Notes under the pieces: model-generated | Seen by the model: the letters and a program-made list of their open reading frames with translations, nothing else | The model's database searches: none | Told to the model about the DNA's origin: nothing | In this document: positions 27,723 to 35,808 of the stretch, piece by piece | Numbering within the stretch: the first letter of the stretch is position 1 | How the letters are laid out: each line of letters opens with the position of its first letter | Source: Candidatus Chloroploca sp. Khr17 | GTDB taxonomy: Bacteria > Chloroflexota > Chloroflexia > Chloroflexales > Chloroflexaceae | NCBI RefSeq assembly: GCF_004138165.1 | Contig: NZ_RYFF01000032.1 | Location: forward strand, 1-64,000 | DNA length: 64,000 nucleotides | Direction of reading: 5' to 3' | Program-made: the position numbers and the translations under genes

Positions 27723-27919
27723 AGGTCTTTTCCTGGCAATCCTTGATCGGCACGGCACGGCACGGCCAGACCTCACAGGTCTGGAGGAGACTTCATCGGG
27801 GCGGGAAGACCGGTGAGGTCTTTTCCTGGCAATCCTTGATCGGCACGGCACGGCACGGCCAGACCTCACAGGTCGGCGCGTTCGCCTTGGGACGCCCTCA
27901 TCAAGACCTGTGAGGTCTC
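27723..27919. repeat. 59-bp perfect direct repeats with REP-like palindromes
   Basis: Positions 27723-27781 and 27816-27874 are identical 59-bp copies. Each contains three GGCAC units and ends in AGACCTCACAGGTC, an imperfect palindrome. An inverted relative (AGACCTGTGAGGTCT) follows at 27904-27919. With only two copies and unequal context this is not a CRISPR array. It resembles REP/BIME-type intergenic repeats lying just past a truncated gene. Confidence 0.75.
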
Positions 27920-27953
27920 TTCTCGTCCTTCTTTGCAAGCTATTGGGGCTAGA

Positions 27954-29762
27954 TCACGAACCTAGAACGGGCCTGTTCGAGGTCGAGCATACAGTGGCCG
28001 TACCACGACGATCACCAAGCTCCCGACACAGGCTCAACCCCTCGCGGTGACAGTCCAAGCTTGCCGTATAGTCGTCTAACACTAGGTAGATCGAGGCGAG
28101 GCCGTTGAGGGCGGAGGCCCGAGTAGGTTGAGATTGATCCGAGGTGGCAAGGCCCAAAGCAGCGGTGAGCATCTCTAAGGCCAGGGTGAACAAGCCGCGC
28201 CGATACCAAAACCACCACAAGCTATCGGCGATGGTGATGGCAATTTCACCATGCTCACTCGCCAGGGCCCAGCGTAGCGCCACCAGGCAATTTTCGTGGT
28301 CAGCCAGGGCGCGTTGCATCCAGAAGGCCTGCTGTTCGCCCTGAAGACCATTGAAGACATCCTGAGCAAAAGCGGTGTAATGCGCGGCATGAGCAGCCTG
28401 GCACTCAGCCAGGTTGCCACTGGCCGTAAGTTGCTCGAAGGCGTAGGTGCGCAAGGTCTCGAGGAGCGTGATGCGCTCGTCCTGAAGCTTGATCAAGCTC
28501 GTACGCTCTAGGCATACCAGTATTTCTGGTTCGGCAGCAGCAACCTGTAGGGCGGCCTCGCGGCTGCACCCCCCAATGAAGACCCCCAGGCGGGCGAAGG
28601 CAATCTGCTCGGCGGTCGTCAGCCGCTTCACACTCCAGGCAATGGCGGCTTGCAGGGTACGGTGGCGTTCGGCGACGTTGCGCCGGGTTTGCTGCAACCA
28701 GGTCGAAGCAGGTTGCCCGTTGCTGCGCAGTGTCAATAGTTGCTGCACCAGCACATCGGGGGCGAGATCCCGCAGGCGCACAGCGGCCAGTTCGAGCGCA
28801 AGTGGCAAGCCATCCAACGCGATACACAGCGTTGCCAGCGGTAACAGGTTTGCTTCCGTCAGGGTGAACGCAGGGTCGGCGGCACGAATGCGGGCACAGA
28901 GCAATTGTAGGGCAGGTCGGCTGCGCCAGATGTCGAGATCAGGTGGTTGCGCAAGATCAGGGGTGCCCAGTGGGCCGAGCGGCCATTCCTGTTCGCCGTA
29001 CACATCAAGCGGTACGCGACTGGTACAGAGCAGCTTGAGATACGGCGCACACTCGAGCCAAGCCGTGAAGAACGGGGCAGCATCGAGAATGTGATCGCAG
29101 TTATCCAGCACAAGCAACAGGTGACGAGGGGCCAGATAAGCGGCGATAGCATCGTCAACCGACTGGTGTGCTACCGGGGTGAGTGCGAGCGTGCGCAAGA
29201 CGGCATACGGTACATCGGCAGGACTGACGACATCGACCAGCGAGACAAACGCCACTCCATGCGCAAAGAAGGGCAGCGCCGCACGGGCTACTTCCAGCGC
29301 CAGACGCGTCTTGCCAATGCCCGGCGCACCAAGCACGGTGACAAGACGCTCGCTTGCGAGCAGGTCAAGCAGAGCGTTGACCTCGGCTTCACGCCCAATC
29401 AATGGGAGCAGCGGAGTGGGTGGACTGTGGACGCGCAGCCTTGGGGTGACTATGGGGGCGCGGATCGGCTGTCCACGCATATGCCGCGTGCGGGTAGGCG
29501 TCACCTGCGTAACGCGAGTGTTGCCCGCAAGCTTGAGCAATTGTTCAATCAAGGGCGTTTCATCTTCCATCAAAAGTGCCGGCACAAAGAGCGCCGCCAC
29601 CACCGTCAAGTCGGGGAAGCGCGAGCCATTTTCCAGGCGGGCGATCTGTTCCCGACTGTAGCCAACGCGCCGACCGAGTTCGTCCTGGGTCAGGTGGGCA
29701 CGCTTACGTAAAAACCGCAAGGCCGGGCCAAACGAAGCGGGTAGCGTTGGCAACTTTGTCAC
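27954..29762 (-). CDS. XRE-STAND (NB-ARC) transcriptional regulator, C-terminally truncated
   Basis: A 602-residue protein with an N-terminal Cro/C1 HTH (about residues 12-65: LTQDELGRRVGYSREQIARLENG) and a STAND/AAA+ NTPase with Walker A GAPGIGKTRL (about 144-153) and Walker B LLLVLDNCD (about 213-221). A winged-helix-like region and the first TPR units follow. These proteins (AfsR/MalT-like) oligomerise on ligand binding and regulate transcription. The chain stops just after a TPR consensus (CRELGDRRGTA) with an unrelated VCSTSNRPVLGS tail. Full-length relatives continue with several more TPRs. The downstream 59-bp repeats suggest rearrangement here. The start is GTG with AAGGTG upstream. 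It is probably non-functional or altered in sensing. Confidence 0.78.
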   Translation of the reverse strand: MTKLPTLPASFGPALRFLRKRAHLTQDELGRRVGYSREQIARLENGSRFPDLTVVAALFVPALLMEDETPLIEQLLKLAGNTRVTQVTPTRTRHMRGQPIRAPIVTPRLRVHSPPTPLLPLIGREAEVNALLDLLASERLVTVLGAPGIGKTRLALEVARAALPFFAHGVAFVSLVDVVSPADVPYAVLRTLALTPVAHQSVDDAIAAYLAPRHLLLVLDNCDHILDAAPFFTAWLECAPYLKLLCTSRVPLDVYGEQEWPLGPLGTPDLAQPPDLDIWRSRPALQLLCARIRAADPAFTLTEANLLPLATLCIALDGLPLALELAAVRLRDLAPDVLVQQLLTLRSNGQPASTWLQQTRRNVAERHRTLQAAIAWSVKRLTTAEQIAFARLGVFIGGCSREAALQVAAAEPEILVCLERTSLIKLQDERITLLETLRTYAFEQLTASGNLAECQAAHAAHYTAFAQDVFNGLQGEQQAFWMQRALADHENCLVALRWALASEHGEIAITIADSLWWFWYRRGLFTLALEMLTAALGLATSDQSQPTRASALNGLASIYLVLDDYTASLDCHREGLSLCRELGDRRGTATVCSTSNRPVLGS

Positions 29763-29778
29763 AAAATGTCACCTTTAC

Positions 29779-30114
29779 GAAAATAGGGCGTAAAGCCCAG
29801 CAGCTTCAGCGCTGGGATATGAGCCCTTCACGCGCTTCAGCGGCTTCAGCCCCTTGACGAACAGGCGTACGAGGCTTATCATACGCATGGGTGTTCGCAC
29901 CTATCCAAGTGAGCCTTGCCGGTTCGAGCGGACAAGCCTCTGCTCGGGAAAAGGTTCAAGGTCATGTGGCGCACTGGTTCGGCGGAAGGGGCCAACCTGA
30001 GAGCCAGCACAGGCACGTGCATCCAAAGGCCACACTCCACCCATGTGCTCCATGGAGCACGAGACTGGGGCGGCAGTCTCTGAAGCCCAAGCGTTTACGC
30101 TTGGGAGCCGTCAC
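29779..30114 (+). mobile_element. IS200/IS605-like remnant or PATE with omega-RNA-like hairpins
   Basis: The left end starts after TTTAC with two interleaved hairpins: GGGC (29786) with GCCC, and CCCAGC (29796) with GCTGGG. The right end has GTGCTCCATGGAGCAC (30045-30060), a GAGACT/AGTCTC stem (30061-30080) and CCCAAGCG-TTTA-CGCTTGGG (30086-30105), then AGCCGTCAC. This is the look of IS605 subterminal hairpins and TnpB guide RNA (omega/reRNA) ends. No intact tnpA or tnpB remains in the roughly 336 bp. It would therefore be a deletion derivative. The call rests on structure only. Confidence 0.45.
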
Positions 30115-30223
30115 TCATGGCAAAACCGGTATTCTTCATATCCAGGCTAATCTGATGCCTGATGCTAAGCATCGAACTGCCTGAAACTACAAGTGTAACG
30201 GTTCTCGACAAAGGACAGACCAA

Positions 30224-30393
30224 ATGATGAAGACGTTCAAATCCTTCCGCATGGCGTTGCTGGGTCTGCTGCTGACGGGTCGGGTTTGCTTGAGGCCACA
30301 GGCCTGGTCGAAATTCCCTCGGTGCAAGTCAGTGCGCCAGACCCCAACGCACGCGTGGATCTGAAGATGCAGTGGATTTGCCAGGAACAATAA
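30224..30393 (+). pseudogene. Broken small secreted-protein gene
   Basis: AAAGGACAG precedes ATG 30224, which opens a signal-peptide-like start (MMKTFKSFRMALLGLLLTG). That frame then becomes arginine-rich and meets a stop, while another frame continues sensibly (GLVEIPSVQVSAPDPNARVD to KMQWICQEQ) and ends at TAA 30391-30393. The two halves look like one short gene with an internal deletion or frameshift. It abuts the beta-helix gene, starting 2 bp later, and may still supply its leader. Confidence 0.5.
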
Positions 30394-30395
30394 GC

Positions 30396-32066
30396 ATGTC
30401 GATGATGAAGAAAAGAACACGTGCTTCTTTATGGTTGTTGTTCGCAGTGGTGGTGCTCCTGGTTGGCGCTCACCAGACGGCCCGCGCCGCTGATGCGGTG
30501 GTGGGTGATGGGTCTCCAGCCAGCTGCACCGAGGCCGCCTTTGACGTAGCGCTCGCCACAGTCAGCAGTGGCGGCGGGGTGATGACCTTCAACTGCGGCC
30601 CGTCTGTACACACCATCCAGCTTAGCCTGGCTAAAGTGGTAAATCTAGCCAATGTGACGATCAACGGCGGTGGGCGCATTATCCTCAACGCCGGGCCGAA
30701 CGAGCGGATCTTCTTTGTCGGGCCGATCACGTTCCGCCTACAACAGATCATTCTGCAAGGCGGCGATGCGCTCGTCAGCGGCGGTGCAATCGAAGCCTCA
30801 GGGGCGCAAGTTATTGTAGAAAACGTGCAACTCCGGAATAATCGCTCGGCTGTTTCGGGCGGGGCAATCTATTGTTACGACGGTTCACTCACCATCCGCG
30901 ATAGCGTTATTGCAGGCAACCAGGCCATAACGGGCGGGGCGATCTATAACGACGGCTGCAGGCTGGATATTGCGAATACCAGCTTTGCCAACAATCGGGC
31001 GAATGGTGCAACCGGGCGCGGCGGCGCGATCGAAAACGCCACCACCGGTGCGCTCATCGCCCGCCATACCTCCTTCACGACCAATTATGCCCTGGATGGC
31101 GGCGGCCTCTACAATGCCAGCGGTGCCAGCGCCGATCTAGCAACCGTCACCTTCGCCAAGAATACGGCGGGTTACGGCGGCGGCATTGAAAACAGTGGGG
31201 CGCTGACCGTGACGAGCAGCCTGTTTGATGACAACGAGACAACCGGCAGTGGTGGCGGGCTCTGGAACATCAACGGCACAGCCGTGATCGAAAAGACAAC
31301 TTTTGCCAATAATTTTGCCTACGAGGGCGGCGGCGTCAATTCGTATGGCACCGTGCTGGAGATGCGCGAGGTCAATCTGGTGAACAATTACGCCAACGCG
31401 GTCAGCGGCACGCCCAATGGCGGCGGCCTGTACCACGCGGGCGGCACAGCCTTTGTCACCAATGCCACCATCCAGGGCAACTTTGCTGGCAACAACGGCG
31501 GCGGCATCTATCAGGCTTCCGACGACAACCTGACCTTGACGAATGTCACCATTGCGGGCAATGTTGTTGCCGGGTTGGGCGGAGGATTCTATCACTACGG
31601 GCGCTATGCCGTGCTGACCAATGCCACCCTGGCGAACAACCAGGCTGGCATTGCTGGCAATGCGATCTACGAAGATTCCCCGCAGACCCCGGCCAATCCG
31701 GGCGTGGTGCAGCTCGTGAACACGGTCATCTTTGGCTATCCGGTCAACTGCGATGGCGGGCTGTTTCAATCGCTCGGTCACAACCTGAGCCAGGGCAGTT
31801 GCGCGTCGTTGAGCGCCGCCACCGATCGGGATGCCTTCACCGGAGATCTGTTGCTCGGCAACCTGGCCTATAACGGCGGACGCTTCCCGATGCGAACCCT
31901 GCTGCCACAACCTGGCAGCCCACTCATTGACGCTGGTGATCCGACGGCTTGCCAGGCCACCGATCAACGCGACGCCTCCCGCGTGGGCACATGTGACCTG
32001 GGTGCCGTCGAATATGGGGCACGTGCGTTTGCCGTGCTTATGCCTTTGATCAGATTGACACCATGA
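30396..32066 (+). CDS. Secreted right-handed beta-helix (choice-of-anchor Q) protein
   Basis: Starting at ATG 30396 (MSMMKKRTR) there is a signal peptide to about ARAA, then a roughly 500-residue parallel beta-helix made of repeated GGAIxN-type turns (SGGAIYCYDG, TGGAIYNDG, GRGGAIENA, GGGLYNASG, GGGIENSG and so on). The C-terminal LIDAGDPTACQ...DQRDASRVGTCDLGAVEYGA is the choice-of-anchor Q signature, common in Chloroflexota surface proteins. It is probably exported and surface-attached; adhesion or polysaccharide binding is possible, as is a catalytic role, but no active site is visible. Its GC-rich repeats explain the long open frame on the other strand. Confidence 0.85.
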   Translation: MSMMKKRTRASLWLLFAVVVLLVGAHQTARAADAVVGDGSPASCTEAAFDVALATVSSGGGVMTFNCGPSVHTIQLSLAKVVNLANVTINGGGRIILNAGPNERIFFVGPITFRLQQIILQGGDALVSGGAIEASGAQVIVENVQLRNNRSAVSGGAIYCYDGSLTIRDSVIAGNQAITGGAIYNDGCRLDIANTSFANNRANGATGRGGAIENATTGALIARHTSFTTNYALDGGGLYNASGASADLATVTFAKNTAGYGGGIENSGALTVTSSLFDDNETTGSGGGLWNINGTAVIEKTTFANNFAYEGGGVNSYGTVLEMREVNLVNNYANAVSGTPNGGGLYHAGGTAFVTNATIQGNFAGNNGGGIYQASDDNLTLTNVTIAGNVVAGLGGGFYHYGRYAVLTNATLANNQAGIAGNAIYEDSPQTPANPGVVQLVNTVIFGYPVNCDGGLFQSLGHNLSQGSCASLSAATDRDAFTGDLLLGNLAYNGGRFPMRTLLPQPGSPLIDAGDPTACQATDQRDASRVGTCDLGAVEYGARAFAVLMPLIRLTP

Positions 32067-32154
32067 ACCAAGCGTTCTATACTACATAACTCGTTTTGGG
32101 CGTCAGAACGGCAGAAAATCATTCGCCGAGCCTGCTTACATTATTTAAAGATGA

Positions 32155-33685
32155 CCATCTTTCTCGCGAAGGAGCGATAGGCAAAACCAGCGCTCTGCCA
32201 CTGGTGCGCCGACGTTTATCGAAGAGATTGCACCGGAACATCTCAGCACTGCTTTTCATGCGAATCGCAACGAATGGAATCCTGACGCAGTTCTGCGGGC
32301 CAAGTCCATCGGTTTCGCTCGGGGACCTGTTCAACTTGACTTTTTTGATACCGGGTTGCTTCCTACATTGGAGGGGATAACTCACAAGAAGCTTGACCAA
32401 TTGCTCCGCGATGTGCTCGCCACCTGCAAAGCGGTTTACGCTGAACATCTCGCGGAGTACATTGTCCAACAACTGCCCTTCGACGAATTGCCACAAGATG
32501 AGCGGCGTGTCTTTGCGCCCTTCACTGGGCACGCGCCATTTCTCATTGCTGCGCTTGGACGGCTTCGCACAGTCCTTCCCTCGACAATGGATGCTGACCA
32601 GCGGCATGACTATTTCGTGCGCATGTTACGCGGGATGGAACTCGATGCGTTTGCTCGTGAAGTGGCCCGCTATTCACTGATCCTTGCTGACTATCCTAAT
32701 CCTGATGGCTGGGATATCAGGCAGGCAGATGTTTTTTCGTCGCCATACACCGACACGTATCTCCAACAGGCCAAGATTGTGCTCTGCAATCCACCCTTCA
32801 GCGATGTACCAACACGTGGAACACAAACACGCCTGCGAGCAGGCGCGGCCAAACGGGCGGTTAAGGCATGGTGTACGCACGAGTAGTCCACGCCGCCGGA
32901 TCGCTTCCCTCAACAAACAGGAGTATGATCGCTTCCTGCAGACTGGCATTCCTACTTGGCAAGAGGATCTGCCAACTGAGTCGGTAGATGCCGCTGGCTA
33001 TCCAGTATTCTGGCGTACACCGCTTTGGCGCGTATGGGAAACTCTTAGTCGACTACCTCGGCTTGGTGATGTTGCGGAGGTGCATCGCGGTATCGAATAC
33101 CGCGTTCCAATGAGCTCTCATAAAGCAGAACTAGTGAGCAGTGAGCCGAGATCGGGATTTGCTGCTGGTCTTGTCAGTGCAAAAGACAACTTTGAGCCGT
33201 TCTTTACGGGCAAATTCGCATTTTTAAATACCGATGCTTCGGTTATGCTGTATGAGGCCTACAAATTACCGTGGGATCGGCCAAAAGTAATCGCCAATGC
33301 GGCTCGCCTGAGTCGCGGCCCCTGGCGAATTGCAGCAGTTATAGATCATCAGGGTCTAGTTTGTTATCAAAGGTTTCACGGAATTTGGGCCAAGGCAAAC
33401 ACCTCTCTGGAGGAAATCGCATCCGTACTCAACAGCCCTCTAGCTAATGCTTTTCTTTATACCAATCCGGCGGCAGGAGGGCGGGACAATCAAATACGTG
33501 CTATTGAAGACATACCCTTTCCAGATTTCACGACGGCACAAACTCAAACGCTTGTCATTCTTGTAAATCAATATAGGTTATATCGCTCTCAGTGGCTACA
33601 AAATCCTGACCAAGTGGAAGTGGTGCTACGCTGGGTCGCCGCCACACACGTGTACCTGGTGTCCCAAACGACTTGGAAGCCTTGA
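32155..33685 (+). pseudogene. Remnant of an N6-adenine DNA methyltransferase (restriction/defence type)
   Basis: One frame (32155-32886) encodes the methylase core: a degenerate motif I (FTGHAPFLIAALGRLR), an MRGMELDAFAREVARYSL motif II region, and motif IV LCNPPFSD. The frame then dissolves and stops at 32886. The second frame (to 33685) picks up at about LNKQEYDRFLQTG and encodes a C-terminal specificity-like part (LPRLGDVAEVHRGIEYR, ENIPFPDF-like IEDIPFPDF). About 200 residues between motif IV and the specificity region are missing, and no start codon with a ribosome site is evident at the 5' end. It looks like a decayed type I/IIG or BREX PglX-like methylase. The 3' end overlaps the next gene by 60 bp on the other strand. 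Confidence 0.7.
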
Positions 33686-35758
33686 AGCATCAGGTTGCTG
33701 GTAGCGCAACCACCAGAGCCAAAGGAGAAAGAGACCGAGGGTGCGATAGGCAGCAAAGCTAATCCAGAAACTATTTGGCTCTACCACACTCAACCAGAGG
33801 TTCTTTGTAGTGCCAAACGTGAGCATTGCATATGCAGCAACAAATAAAAAGCCGTGCATATTGGGGTTTTTCAAGAGACGAGCCAAAGCAACGATGAGTG
33901 GTACCACCAAAATCGTTTGATAATGATCCCAACTCACCGGCATGATTAACAAGTTTGTACAAACAAGCAGACTCATAGAATCCCATAGCGGCATCGGGTA
34001 GACATAGAGTCGCCAGAGGGTCAAGCCAAAGATGGGCAGCACCAATGCCAGAAAAAGCAGATTAGCAATAGCATTGTTGGGCATAGCGCCAGCTTCAAAG
34101 ATCAGATTGGGATCGAGCAGACGCACAATCAGGCCGTAGATAGATTGATTGGCTAGACGTCCGTTACGTTCACCAAGCAGCGGTACAACATCCTGCCAGA
34201 AGGTGAGCTCATTTACGGGGGCGAGCAGCAAAGAGAGTCCAATTCCCAAGAGGAGCATTAGGCCCACGCTAAACAACCAGCGCCAAGTGCGCTGCAGAAA
34301 TACATCAAGAAGGAGGAAGAGAGGATAGATCTTCACCAAACCCAAGATTGCCCAGATCGTGGCACTAAGCCAGGGAGAGCGGTAAAACGTCGCACTTGCG
34401 GCCACAATACCAAAGAGGAGCAGGGCATCAATCTGCCCAAAGCGCAGTGTCTCCCAGACTGGGGCAAGGTTGGTGGCAACGATCAGTGCTGGCAGCGCAA
34501 GAGGCCACCAATACGTTCGTGGCTGGTTAATAACAACAATGATAGTACTGGCAATGATTAAGGCAATCCCCAGCGAGCGCCAGAGGGTAATGGCTGTGTC
34601 TAATGAGGTAAAGGCGATCGGAAAGATAAAAATGAGAAAAAGGGGATGATATTTATAGGTAACTGAGAACGTTTCGTTGCGTAGACGCTCGAGTTCATAG
34701 AGTGGTTGGCCAAGCAAAACACGTTGAGCGCCATTGTAGTAAGCAGGAAAGTCAAGTGCAACTCGTGAGAGGGCAAGGTTGAGATTCAGCAACCCCCAGG
34801 TCAATACTGCGATGAGGCTAAGGCCCACCAATGCTAACTGAACGGTACGGTTTGGCGCAAACCACAGGTAGATGATGCAACTGAGTACCGGCAAGCCAAG
34901 CAAAGTGCCAATAAATATTGACTGACCAAGCCATTGTCGGCTCAGATTGAGCGTCAATCCAGTAGCAATGTAGATCCAAGGAACGATCACCGTAGCTAAA
35001 GCAAAGAGGAGGGTATAGCATATCCAATCACGTGCAGTTGCTAACTGAAGCAAGCGTCGGCAGAGATAGCTAAATAGAGCAATGGTAAGGAGGCCACAAT
35101 TTAGGGCAATTGTACTCGGCAGAACTAGATAACGATCCTGGGCATAGAAAAATGCAATAACAAGCAAAATGGCAAACAGCAAGGGCGCAGGCCAATATCT
35201 ACCACGCCAATGCAGACAGACAAGAAAGAGTGCAAAAGGGATCGTAAAAAAACTCAGCACAGACAAGCTCGGTATATGCGACGTTGTCATTGGTTTTATG
35301 TCTGTTCCTATAAGGATTAAACCAAGACTACGTTGATCATTAGGAAAATCATGATCAATTGGTAGAATGTTAAAATTAATATCAAGTGAGCTTGAATTAC
35401 TTGGTAATAAATAAGAATAAGTACGCAAAGGTAATCCACCTTGGATCATAAAGTCAAACGTTATATCTCTTGTACTCACTTGTAACAGACGCATCATATC
35501 CGCAGTTGGCCCAGCACTCATCTCTTGGGTAATCAATACTTGCCGTGTCGCCCATTCAAGAGGGCGGTTTAGCATAAAATCGGGCTGTGACCAAACATAT
35601 GCTCCGATCGACCCCTGCTCTACGTCGTGGATGCCTCTGTAGAAACGATAAAAAGCCGGTGATGGCTGCGGGATCTGATGAACGAGGATGAAGATGATGC
35701 TGGCGAAGAGGATGGCAATGGAAGTCGTATACCATTGTGAGGAGTATAGTTTCTTCAT
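33626..35758 (-). CDS. GT87-type membrane glycosyltransferase
   Basis: A 710-residue GT-C protein of the DUF2029/GT87 (polyprenol-phosphate-mannose-dependent) type. One N-terminal helix is followed by an extracytoplasmic domain of about 150 residues and then multiple helices. Family motifs are DFPAYYNGAQRVLLGQPLYEL (about residues 335-355), LRFGQIDALLLF (about 445) and ILGLVKIYPLFLLLD (about 480). It is the last gene of the GT2-GT87-GT39-GT87 operon, 50 bp after the GT39-like gene. Base composition is visibly more AT-rich than its neighbours, hinting at separate acquisition. It overlaps the 3' end of the methylase remnant by 60 bp. Confidence 0.8.
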   Translation of the reverse strand: MKKLYSSQWYTTSIAILFASIIFILVHQIPQPSPAFYRFYRGIHDVEQGSIGAYVWSQPDFMLNRPLEWATRQVLITQEMSAGPTADMMRLLQVSTRDITFDFMIQGGLPLRTYSYLLPSNSSSLDINFNILPIDHDFPNDQRSLGLILIGTDIKPMTTSHIPSLSVLSFFTIPFALFLVCLHWRGRYWPAPLLFAILLVIAFFYAQDRYLVLPSTIALNCGLLTIALFSYLCRRLLQLATARDWICYTLLFALATVIVPWIYIATGLTLNLSRQWLGQSIFIGTLLGLPVLSCIIYLWFAPNRTVQLALVGLSLIAVLTWGLLNLNLALSRVALDFPAYYNGAQRVLLGQPLYELERLRNETFSVTYKYHPLFLIFIFPIAFTSLDTAITLWRSLGIALIIASTIIVVINQPRTYWWPLALPALIVATNLAPVWETLRFGQIDALLLFGIVAASATFYRSPWLSATIWAILGLVKIYPLFLLLDVFLQRTWRWLFSVGLMLLLGIGLSLLLAPVNELTFWQDVVPLLGERNGRLANQSIYGLIVRLLDPNLIFEAGAMPNNAIANLLFLALVLPIFGLTLWRLYVYPMPLWDSMSLLVCTNLLIMPVSWDHYQTILVVPLIVALARLLKNPNMHGFLFVAAYAMLTFGTTKNLWLSVVEPNSFWISFAAYRTLGLFLLWLWWLRYQQPDASRLPSRLGHQVHVCGGDPA

Positions 35759-35808
35759 AAATGTGATGCCAGGAAAGAGTTTTCAGTGTTATCAGGCTAA
35801 AACCTGGC

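Noticed and set aside
27723-27874. Possible CRISPR array
   Set aside because: Only two 59-bp copies with a 34-bp gap, too long for a CRISPR repeat, with no cas genes nearby.
27450-27938. 162-residue open frame on the minus strand
   Set aside because: Made mostly of translated direct repeats (recurring Arg-rich blocks) and overlaps the start of the DUF385 gene.
31137-31967. 276-residue open frame on the minus strand
   Set aside because: Antisense to the repeat-rich beta-helix gene, where GC-biased repeats keep several frames open.
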